Source of the DNA: Dicaeum eximium
Taxonomy: Eukaryota > Chordata > Aves > Passeriformes > Dicaeidae
NCBI GenBank assembly: GCA_013396995.1
Contig: VWZP01005794.1
Coordinates: 2,119,355-2,183,354 of the forward strand
Direction of reading: 5' to 3'
DNA: 64,000 nucleotides
In this document: piece after piece, positions 1-14,300 of the stretch
Layout of the letters: each line of letters begins with the position of its first letter
How positions within the stretch are numbered: the stretch's first letter is position 1
Translations under genes and position numbers: made by a program
Notes under the pieces: model-generated
What the model saw: the letters and a program-made list of their open reading frames with translations, nothing else
Told to the model about the DNA's origin: nothing
Database searches by the model: none

Positions 1-3000
1 AATACTGTAATACTTGTTCTTCTAAAGTGAATGCTGTGGCAGTAAAGATATACAAAAATAGTTACTAGGTTTTTTGTTTGCTTTCAGCGGAGCACTGATT
101 ATATGTCAGTAGTTCACACAAAACAATTAAAGGGAAATGTTTATCAGATTTAAGCTGCACTGAAAAGGTTTTACTTTTTCCATTCACACAACAGCATTTT
201 ATTTACTAATTTTTGCAAATATAAATGGCATAATAATTAAACAAAGCTTTTCTCTCCTTTGGGACCCAGCTTTAATTATGGCTCATCTGATTTTCAGTAA
301 CATTGCCAGGAAAAAGCAAATGTTCAGCAAACTCTTTCTAGGCAATGCTCATGTGTGACATACTGAGGACATTCACCAGTTTGGTGAATGGTCTATTGTT
401 TTCCTTTTTTTCTCACTAGTACCTAGGTTACTACTCATTACATTCATTAGTAACTTCGTATCTTCTCTATGGTATTTATAGTTTTAATTAAGTCACCTCT
501 TTGCAAGACACTTCCTTCCATTATAGTCGACTTGCCTGCTCAAACTACATTTTTTAAAAAATCATTAATTACTTAAAAGTAATGAAATCTAAACATTATT
601 AGTTTTGGAAATTACAATCCTAAACCATGAAATAAATAACTAAACTGTTAAGGAGGTACTACATATTTCTTCTTAAGCTACTAACTTTAGTATATTCATG
701 CTTGCCATTTAAATAACCCAGATTGCAGCATTTGGCATCACTCTGGTACAAAGCATTAAGTAGACAACACACTTCAGGAACTCAGCTTCTCTTCATTTTG
801 AGGATCTGTCACCAACTGCTAGGTTTTCATGGGCTTTTTCCCCCTCACTTAATATTTCTTACTCTGCAAGTCTTCTTTATTAGCTATAAATTAGCACTCA
901 ATCAATGGAATAGTATGAACTGAGAACTCATGTATCATATAGAGGGTGCCGTACATTATTTAAAGAAAACTAAATTAAGTTTGAGCCTGTCATTTACTCT
1001 ATTCCCCAATAAGAATTCCAAATGCTCAGTTTCCTGTTAAAGAAACCCAAAGCAAAAGCCTCAAAATGTAATTTTTTGCTCCTAGTAAGAATTAATACTA
1101 TTTTAATAAAGTACATTGACATTTCCTTTAGGCTTGTTTTCTTTTAGCAGCTTAATAAGCATCCTGTGTTGTGTCAAGAAACATCCTCAATTTATGACTC
1201 CTCGAAACACTAAAAAATGGGTACGATATATAATGAGATTTCTAGCTGCTAATGTATGAAAACTTTCTGGAGCTACACTTGAGTGCAAAGACATCAAAGC
1301 TAGCTCTAAATAAATCAGCTTAGGTTTGAAAGCAATATTACGGTTTAGTTTGATGTGCTCCTTTGATCCCCTCCTCTCCCCAGCACTTTGGCAGTATTTT
1401 TGGCACAGAGTTTGTCAGGTCAGGCTCAGAGCTGTACAGAACCTCTGGGCACACACAGGGTTTCCTGGTTGAGCCCTCCACTGGATTAGAGATTTCTACA
1501 CTATGCTACACTGTGCAGACATTCCTACATTATCTTCTAGAAACTGGAGATTAATTGCAGCAGTGGTAGGCAAACAGGAGTCATAGGATACTAATTTGAT
1601 TTTTTTTTTAATGTGCAATGCATTCTTGTATTATTCACAGACAAGGATGACATTGTATTAAAGGAGATAATTTATACATGCATGACCAACACTGAGGTGT
1701 TTGTGGAAACAATAAAATTCACCACAATACATTTTTTGCACATCTCATTTCCATGCACCCTTATCAGTACTAGCTTTGTCCACTGCAGTCCTTGCGTGTC
1801 CATTTCCTCATGTCAAGCTCACCAAGAATTAACCACAAAATGTAATTGGGTTTTTTTCATGTACAAAGGAAATCAGAAACAACCCACAGAGCAGAAAGTC
1901 AAAGGATCTTTTTGTTGGAATCCATTCCAGAACTGCTTTACCCCTGTTTGAAAGGTTTTTTTCTGAAGACTAACCTCAAGCTTTCTTGATGCAGCTTGAG
2001 TGTATTACTGACTTTTGCTTTTGAAGACTACATTCATGACCCTGTCCTCCCATTGTCCCCTCCATACCTCTCCATTTCTAGTTTTCTGTAAGGTCAAATT
2101 AGGTTTATGCAACAAGTATCTGAAACAGAAATATCCATCTAAATCTGAAAGAAACACGTCTTTCTCAATGATTTATCAATACACCTAAATTTTAACATAT
2201 AGAGGTTGCAAAACAAATCTAAACCACATATCTTCTGGCAAGCTACCAGCATTCCTTGACTATGACAAATTCATGAAAGCAAAAAAGTACCCCTGGGAAA
2301 CTTGTTAATGACATGGCACAATATTTTCTCCCTAAGGAAAAGAAAAAAGGATGGGAGCCTTTTCCGCTAATTAAAAATTAAAACTTTCACTAAAGTAGTA
2401 TATATCACATAATATTTTTTAAAAGTGAGATTATGCTATGTTCATGAATCACTGTTACATATAAGAAAATTAAATAACATAAAATTAAATTATAACAAAT
2501 GGGTAATTCATGGAAGCACCATGCATTAAGAATTTTTTCTTAAGGTGGAAATGAGCTCATTCAACTGTATCAAGACTCTAAAGCCTGTTACTTCCTTTTT
2601 CTTCAGGGATGAAAGGCAAAGTAAATAAAGAAATCACTACTGGATGAGAAATGAAAGGATAAGAAGATTTATACTATACATAAGTTGCACCTTTTTGGAA
2701 AATACAAACTATTTAGGAGGGTCGACTGCTGGTATCATCCACAGTTTATTTAATCATATTATTTATCTATACAAAACCAGCTACATGCCAATACTTAAGG
2801 TAAAACACCTTTTAAGCCAACACACAAAAAACTCCCACTATTCCATATACAAGATAAACTACTAGATTCTAGCTATTACATGAAACTACTTTCTTAGTCA
2901 AAATAAATAAAGGCATTTAACAGAACTGTACATATTTGGTTGGGAAAGTAAATCAAGAAATAATCCAGCCAGACTTCCCCCTTTTTTTAGCATATACTAG

Positions 3001-6000
3001 CATCTATCTGGTTATATGCAATCTCTCCATGCAACTTACTGACAAAACATATAGTCACCCTATGTCCAAGAAAGGCTAGAAGCTGGCCATTTTGTATAAT
3101 AAACCAGAGTTCTGCCACAATATTTCACCTCTCACAGCTACCTACTTATTGCTACTTCTGTTTACACAGGGGACAAAGTTATGAGCATGTGTCTTAGGAA
3201 AATGTTACCTACAATTTTTTTTCTTTTCAATTCAAACACAAAAATACCTTACTGATGAAAATCCATTCAACTTTTAGAAACTATTTTTTATCTGTATCCT
3301 TAGAGTTTTACTCTAAAATATCTACTCCAATATATCTAACGCTTTGTTCGTATTTTCAATTTACCACCGTACTATTCAGAAGATACAAGCCATTACCTCA
3401 TATCACACATAGAAAAATGAGACAGCAGAAAATAATGTGGCTTCAGCAAAGTCATTACTGTAGTAAGACAGTACTACACTGCTGTACTCTCACTACTGTA
3501 GCAGTGAGATCAACATCCAGTTACCATTTCATCTTAATTTTCACTTTCTTCTACTTTTTCAGGTAAGACTAATCTTTCATCTTGTCTTCTGATGTTTTCT
3601 GCAGTGCTGCTTATTAGTCACTCTATTCTTCTAGATAATGTATCTAACAATTGGAAATAAAGCACTAAAAGTGAGAAATGGCAGTCACAGAAGGTCAACA
3701 TAAATCATGAAGCTACTTGGCTAAGTACTACCTATATTGTTCAGAATTTCATCAAGAGTTTGTTTCCACATTTATGCAGTCACTAATAAATATTGACTAC
3801 CTAATTGCATGCAAAGTTTTAAATATGAAGTATAAATACTCCTGGAAAAACAACTCCTCCCTCTTTCTTTCCTCCCCATAATAGGGCTGCTGCTTACTGT
3901 CACTCTCGAACACAATGTGAAAATAAGTGAAGCTCAGGAAGAGAAACTGCTTCAGGACAATGCCAGCTCAGTGTAGGAGGTGCAGAATTACCCAGTAGCT
4001 AAAAAAAGGAACACTGCAAATTTGCCAGTCTTTTCAAAATGTAACATCATATGGTAGCAAGGAATTTAACAAGACAGTGCTGAAGCTAGTTTAGCAGCAA
4101 ATTGGTATATAAAACGTTACATACCTGAGCATTTTTCACTATTTCTTTGACCAAGGGAGTTTTGCTCATTTCTACTGTATGCTTGCCATCCCCTCCTCTG
4201 CTCTTCATATTTTTCAATCTTAGGAGGGGCTCACAATTTCTACACTCTGGTTTGTACTAATTTCAAATCAGGCTGCATATGAGAGGGGCAGAGGGGAAAG
4301 TCAGGTTACACATTACAATAAAAACCTGCTTGTCTCACATCTCTGCTTGTGATTTCTAAAATAATCTGAGTCCTATTTCACATCAGCATCAGCTACGAAT
4401 TTCCATGAAAGAAACAATCCCTTCTGAGACTGTAAAGAATACAATCAGCCTTCAGTATATTTGCTGGCTGGAGCTAGAGTTTAAAATTGGTTAACATTCT
4501 GCTGACACTGCACATAAAGAAAGAGAGCTGAGCTCCCAAAGCACTATTTATCCTAGTCTCTTAACTGAAATGCAATAAAGAGTGGGTTTGATACTGAAAT
4601 AAGGTAGCAATGAATATATAGTGAGAAAATAGATCTCTTGACATTATTTTTTGAGTTAGTTTTGTTAGCAGTATCACACTTTAAACAAAATATGAAGTGT
4701 AAGCCAGTGATGAGACATTTGTTTGTATAAAATTTTCTCTCTCATGAATTGCAAAGTTCCCTGCCCACAGACTATTTGTTATATTTTTTTGGGAATGTAC
4801 CAGTCAAATTCTGTTAAACAATACCCTAGCAACAAAAAGCAAAGTTACATTCTATTACATTCCCTGTAGCATGGTTAGAAGGCATGAGACTCCATGGTCA
4901 AGCCTTTATTGAGAGGATAATCCTTTCTCTTGTATTAACAGTGCTTTCCATATGAAAAATCTGAGTGTAGGATTTTTTTTATTGCCTATGAAGAGAGAGG
5001 TCCAAAAAATTACCTAAGCATGTTAACTGGGAGCAACATAGGCTGTATAAAATAATATAGAAGAGATTGCATATTATTAATTTTTAAAAGGAGCATCCTT
5101 GCACTACTCTGAGTGATGAAACAGTTCCCAGAATAAAACTCTAGAAATAGCCTTTTGCTGATCCACATCCTGTTAGGATGTGGCACATTGCCAGCTGGTG
5201 CATAATGATTTACAGAGCACCTTGTGAGCAGGAACAGCTCAGATGGTTTCAGCACAGACAGACTAGCAATCCATAACAGTGCCAGTAGAAGCTCTTACCC
5301 TCCATAAAAAATATGCATTCATACTGCATTCACATCATAACACTAGATTGCAAAACTTCTGAAGTCATTTCTCAGCCCCTTCAACATATAGAAAGGATAA
5401 CCTTTGTTTCAGTTCTGTCCTACCCCTGAAACTACTTAAATCTCATGGTTACTGACACATAGCAAATATGCTTTGCCATCTTGCTTTCTAGATGCACCAA
5501 CAACACTCTAATCCTTCCCACCAACAGCCCCTCCACTGGTGGCAAAATATTGTCTGTTTTAATGGACTATGGCTTCCCCAGCCTGAAACAGACTCACACA
5601 CAGTGCCAGTGAGTTGTCATGACACTGACATGTACACACCACTGCTGCTTATGGAACAGCTGAGGTAAAGTTTCAGAGAATTTATTTCATTAGTCACTCT
5701 ATATGCATCCAGATACACCTTCATTAAAATTAATTTATGCTGCAGATATTTTGTGATGTTAATGAGCTCCCTGCAAAACTATTTTTGTTAAGTATTGGTT
5801 AGTAGTTTTATTTCCCCTGTCAGTCACTGTAGATGTGCCATCCCACAGTGGGTCTTACCTAACAGAATTTTCTTTTCCCTCCCCCTGCTCCTTCTAAATT
5901 TTCCTGGCATTCCTCATCCCCTTCAAAGATTGTTGATCAAGATTTCACAGTATCATAAACAACATTAGGCTTATGTCACACTGCTGAATTTACATGGAAT

Positions 6001-9000
6001 GTGAAATATGTAACTCATAGACTCTTGAGAAACTTATCTATTGCTATTATACTCAATCTGAACCTCATGATAATAAAATGCAGGTTAATCTAGATATAGA
6101 AAAAACAGACACATTTGGATCTGCTGGGGGATTTGGGGTTCTTTTTTTTGGACTGATATTTTCTTTAACATTTTGCCAGTAATACCAATTTTAAAAACTA
6201 ATGTGAACAGCACTTTTTGTTCAAAATTTGTTATTTAATGCTATAGGATTATTTCAGATGAATTGCAAAGCCTCCTGTAAAAACTTAATATTGATAAAAA
6301 TACAGTAGTTTATTAGCTGGAGAGACCAGACCAGGACATTTAGGATGTCTTGAAGTTTCTCTGGAATTTAGAGGAGACTGGGCCAGTAAAGTTTTAGGAT
6401 ACAGTGCCCTCTTCCAGCTCTTGTCAAGGTTTGAAAGCCTCAGAAGAAACTTAGACTTGCTGCATCTTCTGATCTCAAACTAAGATACTTGTGAGTATGA
6501 CCTCTAGCATGTTTCAATCCTGCTGTGAAATTTGGCCCATACTGTTATTTACAGGCAATGGGAGAGGTGCTACACAGATGACATCCTTACCTCCTCACTC
6601 ATTTAGTTCATCAAAAATCTTACCACTACTAGGTAGGAAATTTCTATTAGGATGTTTATCTTTAGGATAGAAAAAGAATTGGAAATGTATGGAATTAACA
6701 ATAGACTGAATATAAAGAGGTAATATTATCTACTCCTAACTACACCAGTTCTTACACTCAGACCTTTGTGCCACGTTTATCCTGGTAAGCTAAACAAGGC
6801 TGGGCAGAGCTGAACACTGGCTTTGGTATATTATCAATATTGTTAAATTGAGACCTGATTCCTAAACCAACTTTGAAATATGCTGGGCAGCGTTCATAAC
6901 AGCTGTGATGAACATAACTGCTTGAGCTTTAGGAGATAAGGAAGAATTCAGTCACCAGCATACAAATCACATGCACAACAGTCAAGCTCTGTGACAGAAA
7001 ATTGTCCCTGGCATGGTCTATGAATTAGTTAAGATGTAGACTTCATGGTCTCACAGCACTGTACAGAGGGAGGATCACATGAATAAAGAAAAACATTAAA
7101 GTAGGTTGCAGAAGTAATGTAGCTATATGTTTTCAGCTAGAAATAAATATTTTACAATTCTAAATTTACTTTACAATCTATTTTATGTGAAATTTTACTT
7201 TCTCATATATTCAGCATAAAATAATATAGCAAAAGAAGTTTGGAAAGTCTTGCCTTTTTTATTTTAATTCACAGAACAAAGGTTATTCTAGGTAATTATT
7301 TTGCTAGAGTACTGTGAAACAAAGGGTTTGAAAAAAATTTTGGTTTCTTGAAGTATTTGGTTAAGTGTCCTTTAGTACTCTACTACCTCATTTTCTCTTG
7401 CCCCTGCCAGAAGTACTGCCAAGCTCCTTCTGATAGTCCTTGGACACTTTCTCCCCCAGTAGCACTGGCTGCTGTGCTTCCCAGCTGTTTGTCTACACAC
7501 AAGAAAAGAGGGTAACATTTGCTGAGGATGGCTGGGGAATAAGGGTTTGTCAGCTGTCCAGTAAGAACAAAATCTCATGGAGCAGCTGTCTGCTTCCCTC
7601 TCAGACTGAATTGCTTTCATTCATAGGGAACTGAAGGTAAGAATTTTTGAGAGGGTTTTTTGTTTTTACATAGTAGAAATGAGGTTGATCACTGACTTTT
7701 AAAAAAAGTTTCTTTAGGGAGGTAAACTGGAAAAGAATACACAAAGAAAATTCAGTGAATGACAGAAGCTGATTCTCTTGAGAATCTCAGTCAAAGCAAA
7801 CAAGCTCCCAAACCAGCTTATCCAGCTGACAAAAAAAAGGCCTGGGAATTGACAGCATGTTCTCAGCACCTGCAATTATTTTCTCACAACAGCCTACAAA
7901 ACCAGTCATTTTATGCATGAAAATCTTGTAGTTCATCAAACAGTTTTAATGTATATTATCAAAAAGATTTTTTAATTATGATAAACTATTTGATACTTTA
8001 TTAAGAAAAGCAAGAAAAAATAACATTAAGTACCAAAAGCACTAAAATTCTTTTCAATATAAGTTGCATCATGCCACAAATATTTACTGTTAAAAAAAAA
8101 CTTTTAAACAGGACTTTATGTTGCTGTAGAAGTGATGCAATGTACAAGAGTAAAGTTTTATGTAATAGTAAATGAAGTCCCTGTAACTTCTTCATAATAA
8201 ACAGAAAGGATAACTCAAATATATTTACCAAGAAATAAAGCACTACTTCTGAATAGCCAACTAATAAGAATGAGAAAAATTGATATTTATGTTCTGGATG
8301 AACAAAAATTAATTTAAATATTTTAATATTTATTTTCCAAAGCCACTTTCTTTTAGCCACTTTGTAGACTACAAACACAACCATAATATGCTAAAAATGC
8401 ATGCCTTGAACATACATATCTTAGCAAAGTTTTTTCACTATGTTATAAAGTAGTAATGAATTTTGCTGTTGAATTAGCATTTTTATACGGCATTGAACAA
8501 GTACTGAAGTTAAAGAGGACATAATCTTTTATCTGTTTTGAAGAAAATTATCTGGTGAAGTCATCTGACATTAAGGGCACTTACTGATTTGGAAGAGCAA
8601 CTTCCAAATTACTCAGGATGTGAAGTCTCACAGAACAGCTCCCAGATGACATTACTGTGTGCTGTAAGGAGTGGAGTTCGACAGGATTTCAAGCCAGGCC
8701 CACTATTTTACTTGCCATTAAAAATCTGTCCTCCACCCATGAGTTATTTGGGACAATTCCTACTGCTCAATACCTCGTCCTCTACAACAAAGCAATTAGG
8801 AATTACCAGAACACCTGTATTTTATAGCATGCTAGCTGATGCAAGCACCAGCACAACTTGGTACTCAGCCCTAACTGCAGCTACCCCTAATTGAGATAAT
8901 TGCTCAGCAAATCAAAGTAGCCTAGTGAAGCAAATAATTAAGTGTCACAAACTGCTGTGCTAAATCTTTTTTTTTTTCACCCTCAATGAGTAACACAACC

Positions 9001-9075
9001 TAAGTCTTCCTCTCCTACATGAAACGGGAATATGACAAATTGATTATGTCTCCAAATTACCCAGAAACACTGATT
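1..9075. other. Plain AT-rich intronic DNA
   Basis: I see no coding region, RNA gene or clearly recognisable transposon here. The longest open frames are about 130 codons, low in complexity and without recognisable domains. A small perfect hairpin (9-bp arms, 3-nt loop) sits at 5163-5183. Very old, diverged repeats could be present and missed by eye. Confidence 0.6.
5163..5183. repeat. Short perfect hairpin
   Basis: CCACATCCT and its exact complement AGGATGTGG are separated by GTT. It is isolated in intronic sequence, with no T-run that would suggest a Pol III terminator. It is probably a chance or template-switch inverted repeat. Confidence 0.6.
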
Positions 9076-9090
9076 TTCTTTACAAAACTT

Positions 9091-9170
9091 TTGAACCATG
9101 AAGTTGTTTGAAGTTGTTTGTTGTTTGTTGTTTGAACCATGAAGTTGTTTGTTTTGAACCATGAAGTTGT
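9091..9170. repeat. Minisatellite, 17-bp core in three copies
   Basis: The core TTGAACCATGAAGTTGT occurs three times, at about 9091, 9132 and 9154. The copies are separated by short AAGTTGTTTG and TTGTTTG units that are themselves repeated. The array looks like stepwise slippage expansion. Open frames across it on the minus strand (repeating LHGS or MVQ residues) are by-products of the repeat. Confidence 0.85.
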
Positions 9171-9869
9171 ACCATAAGTACAAAAGTTATGTCTTTGGAG
9201 CAGAGAACTTTGCTCCCAAAAGAGTCAACCTGAGTGAGCATTTCAAAATTAATCAGTGCACAGCCTTTCCACTTAAACACTAAACAGTGTAGGAAGACTT
9301 CAGACTATCATAAATTTTCCAAAATAAAAAAGTACAAATTTCAGTTGAACACAAGGACATGATTTTTAAATATAAATATTTTTAAGCAACTGTGCAATGT
9401 TAAGGATTTTTGAAAATCAGGTTTTCAGATCTTCATGTTGATAAGTGAAAAGCTGAAATCTCAAAGTGATTTTCCTTTTTGATACCTAGGCTTTTGGGGC
9501 AGAAAAGAAATGTCACAAGAAGTGATTCACCTCCTCCTAAAATAGTTTGGAAAGTGAAATGAGATGAAAGCTCTTCAGAGGTGTCTGTTTCTTTCCTTTA
9601 AAAGAGGGAGTCCAAATTCCCCAGATTAGATTTGTATTACTTTTAGAGATAAAACTCAGTTTAAGATTAAGAAACTTAAATGAGGATACCTGCAGATACA
9701 GACTGTCTAAATGGTCTTTATAGTCAGCAGAGATCTAATCCACATTCAGCAGAATTAATCAACTTACCATAAAATTAACACCTAGGACACAGTTCAAATT
9801 ACATAAATGCAAGCAATTACTTCCATAAAAACCAGAGTCAACAATGAGTTCAATCCCAGTTGCTGGGAC

Positions 9870-10745
9870 GTTTTCCCCTTAGGTCTTGAAAACTCCCAAA
9901 GACAAAGATTCTAAAACTCACTTTTTTCAGGACTATTTTCATCATAACCCTTATTTTATTCATTTGGAACTTCCTTTGTTTCCCATTATGACCATCTTCT
10001 TTCCCTCCCATTGTTTCCCTTAATAAAGATCCCAGCTCTGTCTTACTGGAAACATCCCTGTATGGGATTAAGAGGCTGCTGCCAGGTCCCCTTGAAGCCA
10101 TCTCTTCTGAAAGGCTGAGGAAGCCCAGTTGCCTCAGCCTCTCATTACAGGGTAAGTGGAGCAGATTGGCAGCTCTACACCAAACTCATTCCAGTCTGTT
10201 AATGTCTTCCTCGTGTTAGGGGAGCAAAAATTGGATGCAGTATTTCTACAGGAAAGTGAATAAACACTAAGTAAAGGGAGCAGGAGTGGGAAATTACTTC
10301 CTTAACCTACTGACTATGCTCCTTTTGACAGGCCCAGTAGGCCATTAGCCTTCATCATCACTGTACACACTGCTGGCTCATGTTCTGCTGACTGCCTGCC
10401 AGGACACCAGCTCTCTTTCAGCAAAGCTGCAGCCTGCCCAGTCACTCCCCACACTAAACTGGGAAAGGGATTTAATTTATCACCAGTGAAAAATTAAATA
10501 TTTATCCTTCTTGATATTTTTGGCTATTTGTCCACTATCAAAGCCACCTAAATAGAGACTTGAGCCAACTAAATGCCGCCCAGGTTGGTGTCATTACTCC
10601 TTCTGTATATGTTAATACAAGAGTGGTAAAATACTGGCTGTCATTTCCCCTGAAGCCCCATGTCCACACCTGGTGATGAGTTCATGGCCACATTGCTGTA
10701 TCACCTTTCCCAGCTGGGACCATTACGCTCACTGCTGAAATAACC
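9870..10745 (-). mobile_element. CR1 LINE fragment, antisense, 5'-truncated
   Basis: Read on the minus strand, this segment follows the CR1 ORF2 end and 3' region. Recognisable blocks on the plus strand are the complement of the 'cagcctgg..gaactggg' type motif near 10110-10140, the block around 10325-10450 ending CAGTCACTCCCCACAC, and a weaker part near 10575-10670 that resembles the CR1 section around GGTTGGTGTCATT. Divergence and indels are high and the frame is destroyed, so this is an old dead copy. The left boundary and the segment beyond 10680 are approximate. It stands next to a sense CR1 that starts about 55 bp further on. Confidence 0.75.
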
Positions 10746-10798
10746 ATATCCAACCTTTTTACTTCCTATGGAAAATTCCCGTCTAAGTAAAATACTTA

Positions 10799-11305
10799 TG
10801 TACCTCGAGTGCTGTGTCCAGTTCTGGGCCCATCACTTCAAGAGGGACATTGCAGTGCTGGAGTGACTCCAGCAAAGGGCAGTGGAGCTGGTGGAAGGTG
10901 TGGAGCCTGTGAGGAATGGTTGAGAGGGCTGGGGTTGTTTAGGCTGGAGAAAAAAGAAAGCTCAGGTTTCCATATTGCTCTCTCCAAATATTTGAAAGGA
11001 GTTTGTAGCCAGGTGGGGGGTCCGTTTCTTCTCCCAGGGAACTCGTGACAGAGCAAGAGGACACGGTCTTAAGCTGCAATAGGTGAGGTTGGACACTAGA
11101 AAGAATTTCTTCAGAAAAAAGCTGATCAGATACTGGAAGAGGCATCGAGGCAGGTGATGGAACCACTGCCCCTGAAAGTGTTTAAGGAAAGAACTGATGT
11201 GACATTTAGTGCCATGATCGAGTTGAGAAGGTGGAATTCAGTCAAAGATTAGACTCTGTTATCTCAGAGGACTTTTTCAACCTAATTTATTCTGTCTGTC
11301 TCTGT
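10799..11305 (+). mobile_element. CR1 LINE 3' fragment, sense
   Basis: The sequence starts with CTCGAGTGCTGTGTCCAG, a typical CR1 ORF2 C-terminal block. It runs through GGGTTGTTTAGGCTGGAGA, TATTTGAAAGGAGTTTGTAG and TTCTTCTCCCAGGGAAC to a degraded 3' end near TTTTTCAACCTAATTTATTCTG. Order and spacing match the last 500 bp of CR1. Frameshifts and stops make it non-functional. It is 5'-truncated, as most CR1 copies are. Confidence 0.92.
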
Positions 11306-14300
11306 TATTTGATGTAAATTTTCACACCAGTTTACACAAGGAAAAGCATCCTGCTGTGGCAAATATTCTCCAAATTATATAAATGTTTATGGACCTCATC
11401 CAGATGATCTGAGTTGTTTAATTAAAGAATCATATGAAAGCAGTAGCAGAGTAAAACTACAGAAATCACATTTACTAAATCATCAAATAATTAATATTTT
11501 TATATTAATCTTCTCATTTATTAGCACAGGCAACCCAAGAAAATACTGTAAAACCATTCCTATAACAAGATATGGTAACTTTTAAATCCTTGTGAGGAAA
11601 AAAATAAAAAACCTACACTAGTCTTCTATCAATTCATAGAAATGATCAAATAAAACCTACAGTGCATTGATCCTAAGTATGTTCATAAGTCATGTAAAAA
11701 GTAATACACATACATTGTCTTTAGAATCAAAAAAAGAGTATGAAATGGAGGAAGATTTTTTTTGTTGTTTCTTTTGTTTTCTCAGACAGCTGGGGAAGTA
11801 TTTTTTATATTCTCTCTCCCTTTATGCTGCAATTAACAATATGCCTTGTGTGGTATTTCAAATATGAGGATTAGCCAGACAGGAGTGAAAAAGTTACAAT
11901 CCTAAGCAGAAAAAGGATTTTGCATTAGCAGGCACAATTTCCACCCACCAAACCTACATATACTTAAATGCATCCATATGAATAGCTCCTTAAGAAAAAA
12001 ATTGCCAATTAAGAGTGTAAATTTCAAAAAAGCTAAATATAGTACTATTTATTCACTAGGAGAATTTCTACTAGCATCAGTGAGTGTTAAGATTTAGCTA
12101 ATACCGGTTTTGAAAACTTCATTGATCAACTTAGAAACAATGGGATTTGTCTTAAGTTGTTGCCACATCTGAAGTATAATGAATAAAAATTAATGACACA
12201 GGAAAAGGTTATGCTGGTTTTGGCTGAGACAGTTTAATAGGTACTAGATACTATGAAGAAAATGAATTCTCAGCTACCAAGTTTTCTTACTTTTCACCTT
12301 CCCATTGTCTGGAATTGTGTTGCCTAGAGTGAGATGCAAGCCCCTAGCAGGAAGATATAGAATAGCATTTCAGAATTCTTTAACTTACTCTCCTTCTAAC
12401 TGTAGCACTGATTCTCAGTAGAATGATGCTCACTAGTGATCCTTTAAGAGCTTTTTAAACCTTTTTCTAGGGTAATGCTTTCTAGCTGGTGTCTCCTGAA
12501 ATGTGTAGTATACATGCAAAGATTCCAATTTACATAAAAGTAAAAAAGTTTGTCACTGCTTTTCTGACTGCCATCCTATCTGTTCGGAGAGTTTATTTTC
12601 CTTCAGATCATTTCCCTTGTTTATGCTTATACTGGTTTATCCTGGTCTTACAGATACTTTAATGCAATTTACAATAAAATGGCACCTGTTTCTTCCTCAG
12701 GCTGCTCCCAAAAGTGTTGTATAATTCTTAGTCCAGAGCAGAGATATTTTTGGATCTCACTCAGCCCATCACTTCATTTGGTGGCAAATCACTTCGCTGA
12801 TTTAAAAACTGTATTCTGTCTGCCACTCACCTAACAGTATTTCTACATAGCTCCTGGTGCTCAGTGTCTACAGCAACTCATCCAACAGACTGCAAGCTGC
12901 TTGTTCTGAAAAAGTAGAACAGAGACACAACAACTCTCAAAATGGAACACTGCCTGAAAGTTAGGCATGATCTTTGTGTTTCAAGGGAAATCTTCCACCA
13001 GAAGAGGCATTTTTCTATTCCCTAGTGTTTTGATGCTGCTGTGAAAGCTCCTGCAGAAAGAAAGGAGGATGACCATCTGCTTCATTGGTTTCCGCCTTGT
13101 TCAATTTTAAGAGGGAACCAAGGAGAAGTCCACTTACATGTTAGAATGAGAACTGCACATCAACAGTTAAACAAGAGCCTCTTTGTATCATTCAAATCAT
13201 AAAGGCCTCCAAGGCTTCTCAATTGTTGTTTGTTCTCAATTTTTGTTCTCAATTTTTAACTTCAGGGAAAGAAATTGCACCACTATATGACGTATTTCCA
13301 TTTGGTCCTCACAGAAGATTAGATTACTCTAACTTCAGTCTATGTAGCCTCTCAGTAAAAGTAGAGTTGCCATCAATGCCATACTAAGTTTAACATTCAC
13401 AAAGAGGTATAACTGCCAACCTACTTAATTACAAATTAAAATTTTTAACTCCTGCCATTCAAAATACGCTCAAAAAAATAATAAAAAAAAAAGATTTGGA
13501 CAAGTAATTAAGGAACTTCACACTTTGATTTATGATTATATGAATATACATGAAGATCTGAAGAACCATAAGTGAAGAAACAGAGAGTTTGATCAAAACT
13601 CAAAGTCTTTTTACAACAAGAACATAGCTCAAAATATTGGAATTAATTTCTTTATTAATGTCACAATGCTTGTGTGTTTTTATAACTGCATGCTGGCTTC
13701 CTACTTTTTGTGTGCAAGAGAAGCAACAGAAGGCAGGCATAAATTTCCATCCATTCTGGTGTAATTTCCTAAGTTCCCTAAATATAAGGAGTAATATATT
13801 ATTCATTCTAACATGTTTCAGTATAAATGCAAGTATCAGACAGGTATCACAGTATAATGTATCAGATGTTATAACAACCAAATTTAATTATATGATACAG
13901 GACTTTAAAAGATTTTCAGTTTTACGTTTCAGTTAGGGGTTGAACACCCTACTATTGATCATAAAACAACTGTGCTGAGTTATGCATTTTTACTAATTTA
14001 GTTCTGTGTTTATAATCTGAAGGAGCATCATTTATCCATTTATACACTCATTTTAACTAATGACCCATGCAATTGCTTACACCAAGCATCTTTACCTCCC
14101 TGTTTGTCATTTCAATATCTCTGACAACAGAAGTAACCAGAAGGATTGTGAATGTTAAGATTAAAGTAATTTCTTCACTATAGGTAGGCACTACATATTA
14201 GATGTGGTTCAACCCTAAAGATATCTAAAACTAACTATAGTAGACTTATAAAAACAATAAAGCTTTATAGAATTTTGTACAAAATTTAAATTAAAAAATC

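Noticed and set aside
8001..8384. 127-codon minus-strand frame as a membrane protein
   Set aside because: The hydrophobic Phe/Leu-rich translation comes from A-rich plus-strand DNA. There is no conserved motif.
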